From assembly GCF_000691525.1 (NCBI RefSeq), contig NZ_JMDW01000008.1:124001-188000 (forward strand): a stretch of 64,000 nucleotides of DNA, read 5' to 3'. The notes under the pieces were generated by a model. It saw only the letters and a list, made by a program, of their open reading frames with translations, did no database searches and was not told the DNA's origin. This document shows positions 19,699 through 29,249 of the stretch, piece by piece (positions within the stretch are counted from its first letter, which is position 1; every line of letters begins with the position of its first letter). Source of the DNA: Mycolicibacterium neoaurum ATCC 25795. GTDB lineage: Bacteria; Actinomycetota; Actinomycetes; Mycobacteriales; Mycobacteriaceae. The translations under genes were made by a program, and so were the position numbers.

Positions 19699-20100
19699 AT
19701 GCGTCACAGCAATATCGCCGCCGTCGTCCTCTGTTCGGCGGGACTGCTGCTCGGTACACCGGTGGCGCATGCCGGGCCGGCCTATGTCGACCACACCGAA
19801 TGGGTGCAGTGGGGCGATCTGAAGAGCCTGCGCGTGTATCCGACGGCCCTCGGCCGGGCGCAGGCCGCGATTCCGGGCACCCAGATCCAGCAGGATCAGG
19901 CCTGGTCGCAGGTGCTGTCCTTGTCGCCCGAGGCCGATATCCCGGGCATGCAGTCCCAGTTCAACTGTCACTGGCAGTTCGCCGAGTTCGTCGAGCCCGG
20001 TAAGACGAGCTGGAATCTGGAACCGTGGCGGCCCGTCGTCACCGACGCCGAGATGGTCGCCGCCGGCTGTAATCCCGGCGGCACCGAAGAACCCTTTTAG
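19699..20100 (+). CDS. Secreted DUF2599 family protein
   Basis: A 133-residue exported protein, equivalent in place to Rv0477. It has a signal peptide: a basic start (MRHSN), a hydrophobic core (IAAVVLCSAGLLLG) and a cleavage site near AHA-GP at about residue 25. The mature part carries the DUF2599-like pattern of Trp-rich beta strands with two cysteines (FNCHWQF and AAGCNPGG), which probably form one disulfide. ATG 19699 is 4 bp after the preceding gene. It overlaps the end of the convergent DUF2993 gene by 4 bp. In M. tuberculosis deoC follows here; it is absent. Confidence 0.8.
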   Translation: MRHSNIAAVVLCSAGLLLGTPVAHAGPAYVDHTEWVQWGDLKSLRVYPTALGRAQAAIPGTQIQQDQAWSQVLSLSPEADIPGMQSQFNCHWQFAEFVEPGKTSWNLEPWRPVVTDAEMVAAGCNPGGTEEPF

Positions 20101-20999
20101 GGCAACCCGGCGAAGCAGGGGTCGCCGCCGGCGCCGCTGCGGCCCGGGGGCATGACACCGTTGCGGGTGGAGAACTTCGCGACCACGCCGGTATCGGTGA
20201 CCTCGACGCTGTCGGCGTGGATGCCCATCGGATAGTTCTCGGTCATCTGCTTGAGGAAGGCGTCCAGCGCCGGCTGCACGCTCTCCCGCGGGAGCACGAA
20301 GCCGAGGCCGGTCAACCGCTCCACCGTCAGCGTCAGCTCCTGGTTACGCACCTCGGGCTTGGCGACGATGCTGCCCAGCGTGCCCTGCAGCTCCACGGTC
20401 CCGTCGGCGGGATTGGTGGTCACACCGTTGACGAAGCTACCGACCAGCGGCACCGCGTTCTGGATGGTGCGTTTGATGCCGTCCGCCGACCACGTGATGG
20501 TGGCGTCCAGCGCCCCGACGGTGCCGGGTGACTCGGGGTTGCCGGTGACCCGGACGTCGTTGATGACGATCTCGGCCTTCATCCCCTCGGCCTCACGGAT
20601 GCGGTTGCCCGCCGTGGTCGCGGTGATGTTGTTGTAGTTCTTGGCGAAGTGCTGCAGCAGGAACGGCCGGGGGCCGAACGACACGTCGACGTTGTCCTGC
20701 ACGACGCAGGAGGTGACGCGCGAGACGGTGTCGTCGGCGATCTTGCGGGCGATCAGCTCGGCGCCCACGACGCCGGCCAGGGCCAGGGCGCCGACGATCA
20801 CCACCACCAGCACGATCGACAGCGGATCGCGGAAGAGCTTGGTGAACTTGTTCGAGTTCGACGGCGGTGTGCTCGACGGGGGAGTCGATGCCGGGGTCGA
20901 TGTGGACGTCGACACCGTCGGTTCGGCGGGCATTGCTGCCGGCGCTTCGGACGGAGGCGGGTTCACGCCGTCGGTGGGGCGGGCCCAGGGATCGGTCAC
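20097..20999 (-). CDS. DUF2993 (LmeA-like) membrane-anchored envelope protein
   Basis: A 300-residue protein. Residues 1-50 are disordered and rich in Pro, Ser and Thr, with repeated STSTPAST-like runs. One transmembrane helix lies at about 60-84 (LSIVLVVVIVGALALAGVV). An extracytoplasmic DUF2993 domain follows (about 90-300). DUF2993 proteins such as LmeA belong to a lipid-binding, tubular lipid transfer-like fold and take part in envelope lipoglycan maturation. It is syntenic with Rv0479c. The start is GTG 20999, overlapping the end of the nitrilase gene by 4 bp, so translation is probably coupled. Confidence 0.87.
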   Translation of the reverse strand: MTDPWARPTDGVNPPPSEAPAAMPAEPTVSTSTSTPASTPPSSTPPSNSNKFTKLFRDPLSIVLVVVIVGALALAGVVGAELIARKIADDTVSRVTSCVVQDNVDVSFGPRPFLLQHFAKNYNNITATTAGNRIREAEGMKAEIVINDVRVTGNPESPGTVGALDATITWSADGIKRTIQNAVPLVGSFVNGVTTNPADGTVELQGTLGSIVAKPEVRNQELTLTVERLTGLGFVLPRESVQPALDAFLKQMTENYPMGIHADSVEVTDTGVVAKFSTRNGVMPPGRSGAGGDPCFAGLP

Positions 21000-21811
21000 G
21001 CAGTCGATTGTGCCTTAGCGAATGGGACGCGGTTAACCAGCACCGCGATGGTGTCCCGGGCCTTCGCGGCCGCCGCGAGGTCGATATCGGTCACCACCAG
21101 CTGCGGATCGGCGTGCGCCGCGGCGATGATCTCGCCGGTCGCCGAGGCGACCAGGCTGCCCCCGACGCCGGTCGGGCCCAGCGCGGCGATCGCATCGCCG
21201 GGGTAGGCCTGCCCGACAGCCGCGACGATGCCGGTGGTGTCGATGGCCCTGGCCCGTGCGAGCAAGGTCCACTGGTCGAGCTTGCCGGGGCCGTTGCCCC
21301 ATGACGCGTGCACCGTGATGAGCTGCGCGCCACGGTCGGCGAGCTCGAGGTAGAGCTCGGGGAAGCGGACGTCGTAACACAGCGTCAGCCCGACACCCAC
21401 CCCGTCGACGTCGATGACGGTCGGCTGCGAGCCCGCGGCGACGGTCGCGGACTCGGTGAAGCCGAATGCGTCGTAGAGGTGGATCTTGTCGTAGTGCGCG
21501 TCGACCCCCGCGCCCACGGCCAGCAGGGTGTTGGTGACCCGACCGGCGGGCACCTCGTCGGCCGGGCGGAACATGCCTGCCACGACGGTGACGCCGGTGC
21601 GCGCGGCGATCTCGCGCACGCCGTCGGCCCAGCGACCGTCCAGCGGCTCGGCGACCGGTGCCAGCGGCACCCCGAACCGGCACATGGTCGCCTCGGGGAA
21701 CAACACCAGCCGGGCGCCGGCGTCGACGGCCTCGGTGGTGTACCGGTCGACCAGCTCAAGGTTGGCCGCCGGGTCGGTGCCGGACCGGATCTGAGCCAGG
21801 GCAATCCGCAT
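20996..21811 (-). CDS. Nitrilase superfamily carbon-nitrogen hydrolase
   Basis: A 271-residue carbon-nitrogen hydrolase, syntenic with Rv0480c. The catalytic Glu-Lys-Cys triad is complete: Glu in LFPEATMCRF at about residue 40, Lys in HYDKIHLYDAF at about residue 109, and Cys in LTLCYDVRFPELY at about residue 143. The length and motifs resemble the Nit1/Nit2 omega-amidase and deaminated-glutathione amidase branch. The real substrate cannot be read from sequence. It is cytosolic, and its gene overlaps the downstream DUF2993 gene by 4 bp. Confidence 0.92.
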   Translation of the reverse strand: MRIALAQIRSGTDPAANLELVDRYTTEAVDAGARLVLFPEATMCRFGVPLAPVAEPLDGRWADGVREIAARTGVTVVAGMFRPADEVPAGRVTNTLLAVGAGVDAHYDKIHLYDAFGFTESATVAAGSQPTVIDVDGVGVGLTLCYDVRFPELYLELADRGAQLITVHASWGNGPGKLDQWTLLARARAIDTTGIVAAVGQAYPGDAIAALGPTGVGGSLVASATGEIIAAAHADPQLVVTDIDLAAAAKARDTIAVLVNRVPFAKAQSTA

Positions 21812-21820
21812 GGCTCGAGG

Positions 21821-22636
21821 CTAGCCGTGCCCGGCGACGGTCGCCCACGGCACCGAGAGCACACCGTCGCGCAATCGCCGCCGCGGCGGGTCCACGGCGA
21901 AACCCTCGGCGCGCAGCTGTGCGAGCATCGCCCGCCAGCGGACCCGCGGGCCGAACACCCCGTGCCCGGCCGCACTGGCCCAGGCCCGGTCGGCGGCCGC
22001 CAGCAGGGCGTGGATGGGTTGTCCGTCGATGTTGCGGTGGATGAGGATCTTGGGCAGTCGCTCGGCCAGATCCGACGGCCTGTCGATATCGAACGGGTCG
22101 CACGCCAGGGTCAGGCTGACCGGCCCGTCGGCGTCCAGAAGCACCCAGCAGCAGCGCCGCCCGAGCTCGTCGCAGGTGCCGTCGACCAGCAGGCCACCCG
22201 GGGCCAGCCGCCCCAACAGCTGCGTCCAGGCCGGCTCGACCTCCTCGACCGGGTACTGGCGCAGCACGTTGAACGCCCGCACCAGTACCGGTCGCAACCC
22301 GGCGAGTTCGAACCCGCCGAGCCCGAATTGCACTGTGGCAGTGGCTGATTGCTGGGCGAGGCGGACCCGGTCGGGATGGATCTCCAGGCCCGTCACCCGC
22401 ACGTCGGGGCGCACCGTCTGCAGTCGCGCTGCCAACTCCAGCGTCGTGATCGGCAGTGCGCCGTAGCCCAGATCCACCACCAACGGGTCGGGTGCGGCGT
22501 GCAGGGCGGTCCGCACCCGGGGTGAGTGCACTAGCCAGCGGTCGCTGCGGCGCAGCCGGTTGTACCCCGTGGTGCCACGGGTCGGTTTGCCCTGTGGTGA
22601 GCCGACCGCTCGATTCAGCTGTGGTCCCTGACCCAC
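21821..22636 (-). CDS. Putative SAM-dependent class I methyltransferase
   Basis: A protein of about 271 residues. The Rossmann-like SAM site is read in VVDLGYGALPITTLELA at about residues 44-60 and VTGLEIHPDRV at about 72-82. The conserved downstream region includes LAPGGLLVDGTCDELGRR. GTG 22636 is chosen because upstream codons belong to the overlapping DUF2505 gene; the overlap is 22 bp. The start of the protein ([25 protein letters not shown]) is basic and may bind nucleic acid, which is inference only. It ends 9 bp before the nitrilase gene in the same direction. Confidence 0.72.
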   Translation of the reverse strand: MGQGPQLNRAVGSPQGKPTRGTTGYNRLRRSDRWLVHSPRVRTALHAAPDPLVVDLGYGALPITTLELAARLQTVRPDVRVTGLEIHPDRVRLAQQSATATVQFGLGGFELAGLRPVLVRAFNVLRQYPVEEVEPAWTQLLGRLAPGGLLVDGTCDELGRRCCWVLLDADGPVSLTLACDPFDIDRPSDLAERLPKILIHRNIDGQPIHALLAAADRAWASAAGHGVFGPRVRWRAMLAQLRAEGFAVDPPRRRLRDGVLSVPWATVAGHG

Positions 22637-23121
22637 GTCTCGGTGAACTCCTGCTCCAGGCGGACCATCTCGGCCAGTTGGCCGCCGATGAAGCCCTCGA
22701 TCTTGCCGCCCACCAACGGGATGCGCACCTCGGTCACCACATGCACGTTCAACTGGGCACCCTCGGCGCTGTCGCGCAATGCGGCCTTCCCGGTGACCCG
22801 CACCGGTGCACCGGGCACCGTACCGGTGATGGTGCCCGAGGTCCGTCCGTCGATGATCGGGGCCCACGATTCGGTGCGCACGAGCGTGAGGTCGCCGGAA
22901 TGGAGTTGGCTGACGAAGCCGGGCAGTCGGTGAAACCGCACGGTCTGGGTGGTGCCGATGTCGAGGCCGCCGTCCGGGCGAGTGGCCAGCTCGTCGAGGT
23001 TGACCGCGTCGCAACCGGACTTCTCCAGCCGCTCGAGCCAGTACGTCCGGTCGGTGAAGGCTTCGAACAACTGCGCGACGCTGCATCCGTACGCGGCCGC
23101 CATGTCATGGGTACGCGGCAT
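22615..23121 (-). CDS. DUF2505 domain-containing protein
   Basis: A 168-residue protein of the DUF2505 family, syntenic with Rv0481c. It has a START/SRPBCC-like layout: an N-terminal helix with [14 protein letters not shown], a run of beta strands ([42 protein letters not shown]) and a long C-terminal helix with [21 protein letters not shown]. Such folds bind lipids or other hydrophobic ligands, but no ligand is known here. ATG 23121 is used; it is divergent from murB, whose start is 25 bp away. Confidence 0.82.
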   Translation of the reverse strand: MPRTHDMAAAYGCSVAQLFEAFTDRTYWLERLEKSGCDAVNLDELATRPDGGLDIGTTQTVRFHRLPGFVSQLHSGDLTLVRTESWAPIIDGRTSGTITGTVPGAPVRVTGKAALRDSAEGAQLNVHVVTEVRIPLVGGKIEGFIGGQLAEMVRLEQEFTETWVRDHS

Positions 23122-23146
23122 AGTCGGCACGCTACCGTTAGCGTCC

Positions 23147-24202
23147 GTGGTCAGTCCGACTTTCGCCGGTGCGGCGGTTGCCGAGAACATCGCCATCGCC
23201 CCGTGGACGACATTGCGCATCGGTCCGGTGGCGCGGCGTCTGATCACCTGCGAGACCACCGAACAGCTGATCGCCACGCTCTCGGCGCTACCGGTCACCG
23301 AGGACGTTCTGGTGCTAGCCGGCGGATCCAATGTCGTCCTCGCCGATGATCTGACCGGGCTGATGGTGGTCCGGATCGCCACCACCGGCATCTCGGTGCA
23401 CGGTGCGGTACTGCGGGCCGAGGCGGGCGCGCAGTGGGATGACGTCGTGGTGGCCGCCCTGGAACACGGTCTGGGTGGCCTGGAGTGCCTGTCGGGCATC
23501 CCCGGATCCGCAGGTGCCACCCCCGTCCAGAATGTGGGCGCCTACGGCGCGGAGGTCGCCGACACCATCTCCCGGGTGCGGATCCTGGACCGCCGGACGG
23601 GGCTGGCCGAATGGGTGGATCCGCAACGACTGGACTTCGGCTACCGGCACAGCGCGCTGAAATATCAGTCGGCCGTCATCGTCGCCGAGGTCGAGTTCAC
23701 CCTCAACGCCGACGGCCTGTCCGCGCCGCTGCGCTACGGCGAGCTCGCCACCCGCCTCGGCGCCGAGCCGGGGGAGCGAATCGAGCCCGACCGGGTGCGC
23801 GCGGCGGTGCTGCAGCTGCGTGCTGCCAAGGGCATGGTGCTCGACGATGACGATCACGACACCTGGAGCGTGGGGTCGTTCTTCACCAATCCGGTCGTTA
23901 CCGAGCAGGCCTATGAGCGAGTGCGGGACGCCGTCGACGGGCCGGTTCCGCGCTATCCGGCCCCCGACGGGGTCAAACTGGCCGCCGGCTGGCTCGTCGA
24001 GCAGGCCGGTTTCGGCAAGGGGTATCCCGGCGACGACGCTCTGGCGCGGTTGTCCACCAAGCACGCGCTGGCACTGACCAACCGCGGCGGTGCCGGCACC
24101 GCCGATGTCCTGGCCCTGGCCAGGACCGTTCGGGATGGCGTGCGTGCGCGTTTCGGGATCGAACTCACACCCGAGCCCGTGCTGGTCGGGTGCGCGCTCT
24201 AG
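23147..24202 (+). CDS. murB: UDP-N-acetylenolpyruvoylglucosamine reductase
   Basis: A 351-residue FAD-dependent enzyme that reduces UDP-GlcNAc-enolpyruvate to UDP-MurNAc, an essential cytosolic step of peptidoglycan synthesis. FAD-binding motifs are visible: [12 protein letters not shown] at about residues 56-67 and [20 protein letters not shown] at about 117-136. [10 protein letters not shown] carries the catalytic Ser region. [14 protein letters not shown] fits the C-terminal domain. GTG 23147 is the natural start because it leaves room for the divergent DUF2505 gene; codons upstream belong to that gene's antisense strand. Syntenic with Rv0482. Confidence 0.95.
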   Translation: MVSPTFAGAAVAENIAIAPWTTLRIGPVARRLITCETTEQLIATLSALPVTEDVLVLAGGSNVVLADDLTGLMVVRIATTGISVHGAVLRAEAGAQWDDVVVAALEHGLGGLECLSGIPGSAGATPVQNVGAYGAEVADTISRVRILDRRTGLAEWVDPQRLDFGYRHSALKYQSAVIVAEVEFTLNADGLSAPLRYGELATRLGAEPGERIEPDRVRAAVLQLRAAKGMVLDDDDHDTWSVGSFFTNPVVTEQAYERVRDAVDGPVPRYPAPDGVKLAAGWLVEQAGFGKGYPGDDALARLSTKHALALTNRGGAGTADVLALARTVRDGVRARFGIELTPEPVLVGCAL

Positions 24203-24208
24203 GTACTC

Positions 24209-25543
24209 TTGGTCCACGTGAGACCACCCGCCGAGTCCGAGAACGCACCGCTGAGCCGGCGTCGTGCGCTCGCAGTGCTGGGCCTGGGCGGTGCCGGACT
24301 GCTGGCGGCCTGTGCCGGTAAGCCCGCCGGAACTCCGCAGGTCGAGGAATCCGCCGCAGCCAAGGCGCCCACCTTCACGCTGACCCCGGACGACGCGGCC
24401 ACCGACATCACCCCGACCTCGCCCGCCGGCGTCGTCGTCAGCGACGGCTGGTTCCAGAAGATCGCGCTGACCAACGCCAACGGCAAGGTGGTCGCCGGCA
24501 AGCTCAACCGCGACCGCACCGAGTTCACCGTCTCCGAGCCGCTGGGCTACGGGGCCGAATACACCTGGTCCGGTTCGGTGGTCGGCCAGGACGGCAAGGC
24601 GGTGCCGGTCACCGGCAGCTTCCGCACGGTGAACCCGCAGACCACCGTCAACGGCCAGTTCCAGTTGTCCGACGGTCAGACCGTCGGAGTCGCGGCGCCG
24701 ATCATCCTGCAATTCGACGCGGCCATCGCCGACGAGCACCGCGCCGACGTGGAGAAGGCGCTCAAGGTCACCACCACCCCCGCGGTGGAGGGCAGTTGGG
24801 CCTGGCTGCCGGATGAGGCAGGCGGTTCGCGGGTGCACTGGCGGACCAAGGAGTACTACCCGGCAGGCACCACCGTGCACGTGGACGCCGACCTCTACGG
24901 GGTGAAGTTCGGGCCGCAGGCCTATGGCGCGGCGGATTCGACTCTGGACTTCACCATCGGCCGCCGCCAGGTGGTCAAGGCCGAGGCGTCCAGCCACCGC
25001 ATCCAGGTGCTCGACGGGACCGGCGCGGTCATCATGGACTTCCCGTGCAGCTACGGCGAGGGCGACCTGGACCGCAACGTGACGCGCAGCGGTATCCACG
25101 TGGTCACCGAGAAGTACGAGGACTTCTACATGACCAACCCGGCCGCGGGCTACGCCAACGTGCGGGAACGCTTCGCGGTGCGCATCTCCAACAACGGTGA
25201 GTTCATCCACGCCAACCCGGCCAGCTCGGGCGCCCAGGGCAACAGCAACGTCACCAACGGCTGCATCAACCTCTCGCTGACCGATGCCGAGCAGTACTTC
25301 CAGACCGCGATGTACGGCGACCCGGTCGAGGTGACCGGCACCCGCATCGACCTGTCCTACGCCGATGGCGACATCTGGGACTGGGCGGTGCCGTGGAGTG
25401 AGTGGCAGGCCATGTCCGCGCTGAGCAAGAACAGCCCGCCCTCGGGCATCCCGGTGACCGCCCCGGTCACCCCGAGCGGCGCGCCGACGCCGTCGGCAAA
25501 CCCGACGACTTCGACTTCGACGCCGACGACCGCGGGCCGTTAG
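24209..25543 (+). CDS. lprQ: L,D-transpeptidase lipoprotein (LprQ/LdtMt5-like)
   Basis: A protein of up to 444 residues that forms 3-3 crosslinks in peptidoglycan on the outer face of the membrane. It has a twin-arginine-like basic stretch (SRRRALAVL) with lipobox LLAAC at about residues 31-35, two Ig-like domains, and a YkuD domain with HANP and the catalytic NGCINL (Cys about 352). The C-terminus from about residue 405 is a Pro/Thr/Ser-rich tail ([16 protein letters not shown]). The start may be TTG 24209 or GTG 24218; the latter gives [16 protein letters not shown] and seems more natural. It lies 6 bp after murB, as Rv0483 follows Rv0482. Confidence 0.93.
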   Translation: MVHVRPPAESENAPLSRRRALAVLGLGGAGLLAACAGKPAGTPQVEESAAAKAPTFTLTPDDAATDITPTSPAGVVVSDGWFQKIALTNANGKVVAGKLNRDRTEFTVSEPLGYGAEYTWSGSVVGQDGKAVPVTGSFRTVNPQTTVNGQFQLSDGQTVGVAAPIILQFDAAIADEHRADVEKALKVTTTPAVEGSWAWLPDEAGGSRVHWRTKEYYPAGTTVHVDADLYGVKFGPQAYGAADSTLDFTIGRRQVVKAEASSHRIQVLDGTGAVIMDFPCSYGEGDLDRNVTRSGIHVVTEKYEDFYMTNPAAGYANVRERFAVRISNNGEFIHANPASSGAQGNSNVTNGCINLSLTDAEQYFQTAMYGDPVEVTGTRIDLSYADGDIWDWAVPWSEWQAMSALSKNSPPSGIPVTAPVTPSGAPTPSANPTTSTSTPTTAGR

Positions 25544-26298
25544 GTCCGGCGGTTGATCCGGGAGCCGGTCGCGCCGGTCACCTGATCGCGCGGCCGAACC
25601 ACGATCAGGTCCAGGTCGACGTGCGACGGTCGGCTGGCGACGAACCCGATGACCTCGGCGATGTCCTCGGCGACCAGCGGGGTCACCCCGGCGTACACCT
25701 TCTCGGCGCGGCCCTCGTCACCGTCGAAACGGTTCAGCGAGAAGTCGGTCTTGACCATTCCCGGCGCAACTTCGGTGAGCCGCACCGGCTTTCCGAACAA
25801 TTCACTGCGCAGGGTGCGGTGCAGCACGCCCTGGGCGTGCTTGGCCGAGGTGTAGCCCGAACCGTTGTCGTAGGTCTCCAGCGCGGCGATCGAGGTGACG
25901 GTCACGATGAGCCCGTCACCGGAGTCGATCAGCTTTCCCAGCAGTGCCTTGGTGACCTGCAGGGTGCCCAGCACGTTGGACTCCCACATCCAGCGCCAGT
26001 GCTCGATATCGGCCTCGGCCACCGACTCCAGGCCGCGGGCGCCGCCGGCGTTGTTGACGAGCACGTCGACGCGATCCAGCTGTTCGGCCAGCGACGCGAC
26101 CGCGACCGGGTCAGTGACGTCCGCCACAATCGCGGTGCCGTCGATCTCGGCGGCCAGCGCTTGGATGGGACCCTCGCGACGGGCTACGCAGACCACGTGA
26201 AAACCAAGGGACGCAAGGTTTTTGGCTGTCGCTTCGCCAATGCCGGCACTGGCGCCGGTGACCACCGCGACGCGGCGCTTGTCGGTTGAGGTCGTCAT
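25540..26298 (-). CDS. Short-chain dehydrogenase/reductase (Rv0484c-like)
   Basis: A 252-residue classical SDR. The cofactor motif TGASAGIG lies at about residues 14-21 and NNAG at about 86-89. Catalytic Ser is in VTSIAALET, and the Tyr-Lys pair in SGYTSAKHA at about residues 151-159. ADVTDP after the second strand and the arginine pair in VARREG suggest NADP(H) preference. The substrate is unknown. It converges on lprQ with a 4 bp overlap and is divergent from the polycysteine leader ORF and the ROK regulator gene. Confidence 0.92.
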   Translation of the reverse strand: MTTSTDKRRVAVVTGASAGIGEATAKNLASLGFHVVCVARREGPIQALAAEIDGTAIVADVTDPVAVASLAEQLDRVDVLVNNAGGARGLESVAEADIEHWRWMWESNVLGTLQVTKALLGKLIDSGDGLIVTVTSIAALETYDNGSGYTSAKHAQGVLHRTLRSELFGKPVRLTEVAPGMVKTDFSLNRFDGDEGRAEKVYAGVTPLVAEDIAEVIGFVASRPSHVDLDLIVVRPRDQVTGATGSRINRRT

Positions 26299-26353
26299 GG
26301 TGACAACACTAGGCCGCGATATCCACCCGTCGCGCAGGACACGATCCTCGTGT

Positions 26354-26359
26354 TACCTT
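26354..26359 (+). promoter_or_regulatory. -10 element of a leaderless promoter for the polycysteine ORF
   Basis: TACCTT fits TANNNT and ends 6 bp before GTG 26366, the spacing seen for leaderless mycobacterial transcripts. No ribosome binding site precedes that GTG. Confidence 0.55.
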
Positions 26360-26365
26360 GACGCC

Positions 26366-26443
26366 GTGATCTCGATCAGCCAGGCGAGCCGTCTCGCCGT
26401 GCGGAGTGCGTGTTGTTGTTGCGCACCCGCCGCGCCTTGCTGA
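26366..26443 (+). CDS. Polycysteine leader peptide (25 codons), probable cysteine attenuator
   Basis: GTG 26366 to TGA 26443 encodes 25 residues with four consecutive cysteine codons (TGT TGT TGT TGC, 26411-26422) and a fifth Cys as the last codon. The peptide begins MISISQASRL and ends CAPAAPC. It sits 82 bp before the ROK regulator-mshA run and has its own leaderless -10. Leaderless polycysteine ORFs that sense cysteine through ribosome stalling and attenuate downstream operons are known from mycobacterial sulfur genes. A CCTC at 26452-26455 could pair with the ROK gene Shine-Dalgarno (AGAGGA, 26512-26517), and CTGAG 26466-26470 can pair with CTCAG 26504-26508. These pairings are inference. 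Confidence 0.72.
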   Translation: MISISQASRLAVRSACCCCAPAAPC

Positions 26444-26524
26444 CCTGAGGACCTCGTTCGTCCCGCTGAGTCGCCGGTGTGGCAGAAGCCCACCCCTTCC
26501 GCACTCAGCCCAGAGGACACCATC

Positions 26525-27805
26525 GTGAGCACCGCCACCGTCGTTCGTCAGACCCCCGCCGCACATGCCAAGCGCGCCCTGTTGGCCCGCCATCACATCG
26601 TCGCGCCGTCACTCAAGGTCGCCGAGGTGGCCGCGGCATCGGTCTTCGGCGCAGCTCGGCAGCGCGGCCCGATCGCCCGTGACGCGATCGCCAGGGTCAC
26701 CGGCCTGAGCATCGCCACGGTGAACCGTCAGGTCACCGCCCTGCTCGACGCCGGTGTGCTGCGCGAGCGCGCCGATCTCGCGGTGTCCGGGGCGATCGGC
26801 CGTCCCCGGATCCCTGTCGAGGTCAACCACGAGCCGTACCTGACCCTCGGTCTGCACATCGGTGCCAAGACCACCAGCATCGTGGCCACCGATCTGTTCG
26901 GCCGCACCCTCGACGTCGTCGAGACGCCGACCCCGCGCGGCAGCCAGAGCGCGGCGCTGGCTTCCCTGGCCGGCAGTGCGCGTCGGTACCTCAGCCGCTG
27001 GCACCGGCGCCGCCCGCTGTGGGTCGGCGTGGCCAGCGGCGGCGTGGTGGACAGCACCTCGGGTTACCTCGATCACCCGCGGTTGGGCTGGGCCGAGGCG
27101 CCGGTCGGGCCGGTGCTGGCCGAGACACTCGGGTTGCCGGTCTCGGTCGCCTCACACGTGGACGCCATGGCCGGCGCCGAACTGCTGCTCGCCGTGCGCC
27201 GTCCGAACACGCAGGCCGGAACCAGCCTGTATGTCTATGCCAGGGAGACCGTCGGCTACGCGCTGTCCATCGGCGGCCGGGTGCATTCCCCGGCCAGCGG
27301 CCCAGGCACGATTGCCGCACTGCCGGTCAGCTCCGAATTGCTCGGTGGCTCAGGGAAACTCGAGTCGACCGTCAGCGACGAGGCGGTCCTGACCGCGGCA
27401 AGGGCGCAGCGCATCATCCCGGCCGAGGGCCCCACCTCGACGATGGCGACGGTGCTGCGCGCCGCGCGCGGCGGGCACGAGGGAGCGCGCGCCCTGCTGG
27501 CCGAACGGGCCCGCGTGCTCGGCGAGGCGGTGGCCCTGTTGCGCGACATGCTCAACCCCGATGATCTTGTCGTCGGCGGGCAGGCCTTCACCGAGTATCC
27601 CGAGGGAATGGAACTGGTGGAGCGGGCCTTCGCGGACCGCTCGGTGCTGGGTGCGCGCGATATCCGCGTCACGGCGTTCGGCAACCGGGTGCAGGAGGCC
27701 GGCGCCGGTGTGGTCTCCCTCGGCGGCCTCTACGCCGACCCGATCGCCGCGATGCGACGGGCGCAGCAGCGCCGCAGTGAGGCCGGGGTGCTCGGCGCGT
27801 CCTGA
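26525..27805 (+). CDS. ROK-family transcriptional regulator/sugar kinase-like (Rv0485-like)
   Basis: A 426-residue ROK protein. The N-terminal winged helix (about residues 45-80, [23 protein letters not shown]) is followed by a ROK kinase-like fold with [20 protein letters not shown] and, further on, [19 protein letters not shown]. The usual zinc-binding CxCGxxGC motif of ROK is not seen, so this is probably a regulator rather than a sugar kinase. GTG 26525 has AGAGGA 7 bp upstream. Rv0485 of M. tuberculosis is reported to affect distant PE/PPE genes. It is followed by mshA after 44 bp, and the leader ORF upstream probably controls both. Confidence 0.9.
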   Translation: MSTATVVRQTPAAHAKRALLARHHIVAPSLKVAEVAAASVFGAARQRGPIARDAIARVTGLSIATVNRQVTALLDAGVLRERADLAVSGAIGRPRIPVEVNHEPYLTLGLHIGAKTTSIVATDLFGRTLDVVETPTPRGSQSAALASLAGSARRYLSRWHRRRPLWVGVASGGVVDSTSGYLDHPRLGWAEAPVGPVLAETLGLPVSVASHVDAMAGAELLLAVRRPNTQAGTSLYVYARETVGYALSIGGRVHSPASGPGTIAALPVSSELLGGSGKLESTVSDEAVLTAARAQRIIPAEGPTSTMATVLRAARGGHEGARALLAERARVLGEAVALLRDMLNPDDLVVGGQAFTEYPEGMELVERAFADRSVLGARDIRVTAFGNRVQEAGAGVVSLGGLYADPIAAMRRAQQRRSEAGVLGAS

Positions 27806-27849
27806 TCCCGCAGGTTTCGCCGGTCCGCCGCAGGTGTAGACATGAGCAT

Positions 27850-29169
27850 GTGCGTGTCGTACCCGAACCGTCCGGACTGACGGAGGCCCGCCGCGTCGCG
27901 GTCCTGTCGGTACACACCTCACCGCTGTCGCAACCGGGTACCGGCGATGCCGGCGGAATGAACGTGTACGTATTGCAGACCGCGCTCGAACTGGCCAGCC
28001 GCGGTGTCGAGGTCGAGATCTTCACCCGCGCCACGTCCTCCTCGGATGAGCCGGTGGTCCAGGTGGCGCCCGGGGTTCTGGTGCGCAACGTCGTGGCGGG
28101 CCCGTTCGAGGGACTGGACAAGAACGACCTGCCCACCCAGTTGTGCGCGTTCACCGCGGGGGTGCTGCGCGCCGAGGCCACCCACGAGCCCGGCTATTAC
28201 GACATCGTCCATTCGCACTACTGGCTTTCCGGCCAGGTGGGGTGGTTGGCATCCGATCGCTGGGCGGTGCCGCTGGTGCATACCGCCCATACGCTGGCCG
28301 CGGTCAAGAACGCGGCTCTTGCCGAAGGTGACACCCCCGAGCCGGTCCTGCGTTCGGTCGGTGAACAACAGGTCGTCGATGAGGCGGACCGGTTGATCGT
28401 GAACACCGAAATCGAGGCGCACCAACTGGTTTCGCTGCACAATGCCGACCCGGCCAGTATCGACGTGGTGCACCCCGGCGTCGACCTGGCGGTGTTCACA
28501 CCCGGTTCGCGGCGTCAGGCCCGTGCGGCACTCGGCCTGGCCGAGGACGACAAGGTGGTCGCGTTCGTCGGCCGCATCCAGCCGTTGAAGGCGCCGGACG
28601 TGTTGCTGCGGGCCGCGGCCAAGGTCCCCGACCTGCGGGTGCTGATCGCCGGCGGTCCGTCCGGATCCGGCATGGACACTCCGAACGGGCTTGTTCGACT
28701 GGCGGCCGAGTTGGGTATCACCGATCGCGTGACATTCCTCCCACCACAATCACGCGACGAGTTGGTCGGTATCTACCGCGCTGCCGACATGGTCGCGGTG
28801 CCGAGCTACAACGAATCCTTCGGACTGGTCGCCGTCGAGGCGCAGGCCTGCGGTACCCCGGTGGTGGCCGCCGCCGTCGGCGGTCTGCCGGTGGCGGTGC
28901 GCGACGGCGTGACCGGCGCACTGGTCGACGGCCACGATGCCGGGGACTGGGCGGCGGCGCTGCAGTCGGTGCTCGCCGGTGACGCCGATCGACTCAGCAC
29001 GGCCGCCGTCGCGCACGCGGCGACCTTCTCCTGGGCACACACCGTCGACGGGCTGATGGACAGCTACGGGCGCGCCATCACCGACTACCGGTCCCGGCAT
29101 CCCCGATCGGCGACGCCGACCCGGCGGACGGGCCGTCGTTTTGCGCTGCGCCGGGGGGTGCGGGCATGA
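27850..29169 (+). CDS. mshA: D-inositol-3-phosphate glycosyltransferase MshA (mycothiol synthesis)
   Basis: A 439-residue GT-B fold family 4 glycosyltransferase catalysing the first step of mycothiol synthesis: UDP-GlcNAc plus inositol 3-phosphate. Seen: [17 protein letters not shown] near residue 27, the acceptor region with HSHYWLSG, nucleotide-sugar motif [14 protein letters not shown], and the E-x7-E signature in [21 protein letters not shown] 27850 is used. The last residues ([15 protein letters not shown]) are basic. The stop overlaps an ATG at 29166 that opens a MIRU-like 27-codon ORF. Mycothiol contains cysteine, which fits control by the upstream polycysteine leader. Confidence 0.96.
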   Translation: MRVVPEPSGLTEARRVAVLSVHTSPLSQPGTGDAGGMNVYVLQTALELASRGVEVEIFTRATSSSDEPVVQVAPGVLVRNVVAGPFEGLDKNDLPTQLCAFTAGVLRAEATHEPGYYDIVHSHYWLSGQVGWLASDRWAVPLVHTAHTLAAVKNAALAEGDTPEPVLRSVGEQQVVDEADRLIVNTEIEAHQLVSLHNADPASIDVVHPGVDLAVFTPGSRRQARAALGLAEDDKVVAFVGRIQPLKAPDVLLRAAAKVPDLRVLIAGGPSGSGMDTPNGLVRLAAELGITDRVTFLPPQSRDELVGIYRAADMVAVPSYNESFGLVAVEAQACGTPVVAAAVGGLPVAVRDGVTGALVDGHDAGDWAAALQSVLAGDADRLSTAAVAHAATFSWAHTVDGLMDSYGRAITDYRSRHPRSATPTRRTGRRFALRRGVRA

Positions 29170-29249
29170 GTGTCACCGCGAAGTCGCGCGTGAGTGAGGA
29201 TCGCAGCGAGGTACGAGCGAGGACCGGAGCGAGGGTGGGACGAGCATGA
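29166..29249 (+). repeat. MIRU-like element with a coupled 27-codon ORF
   Basis: The 15 bp GCATGAGTGTCACCG occurs at 29164-29178 and again at 29244-29258, bracketing an 80 bp unit. The inside holds imperfect 11-12 bp tandem units of the type GCGAGGACCGGA. An ORF of 27 codons runs from ATG 29166, overlapping the mshA stop as ATGA, to TGA 29249, which overlaps the ATG of the next gene as ATGA. Mycobacterial interspersed repetitive units have exactly this overlap at both ends and similar purine-rich content. The peptide ([14 protein letters not shown]) is probably not functional in itself but keeps translational coupling. Confidence 0.65.
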
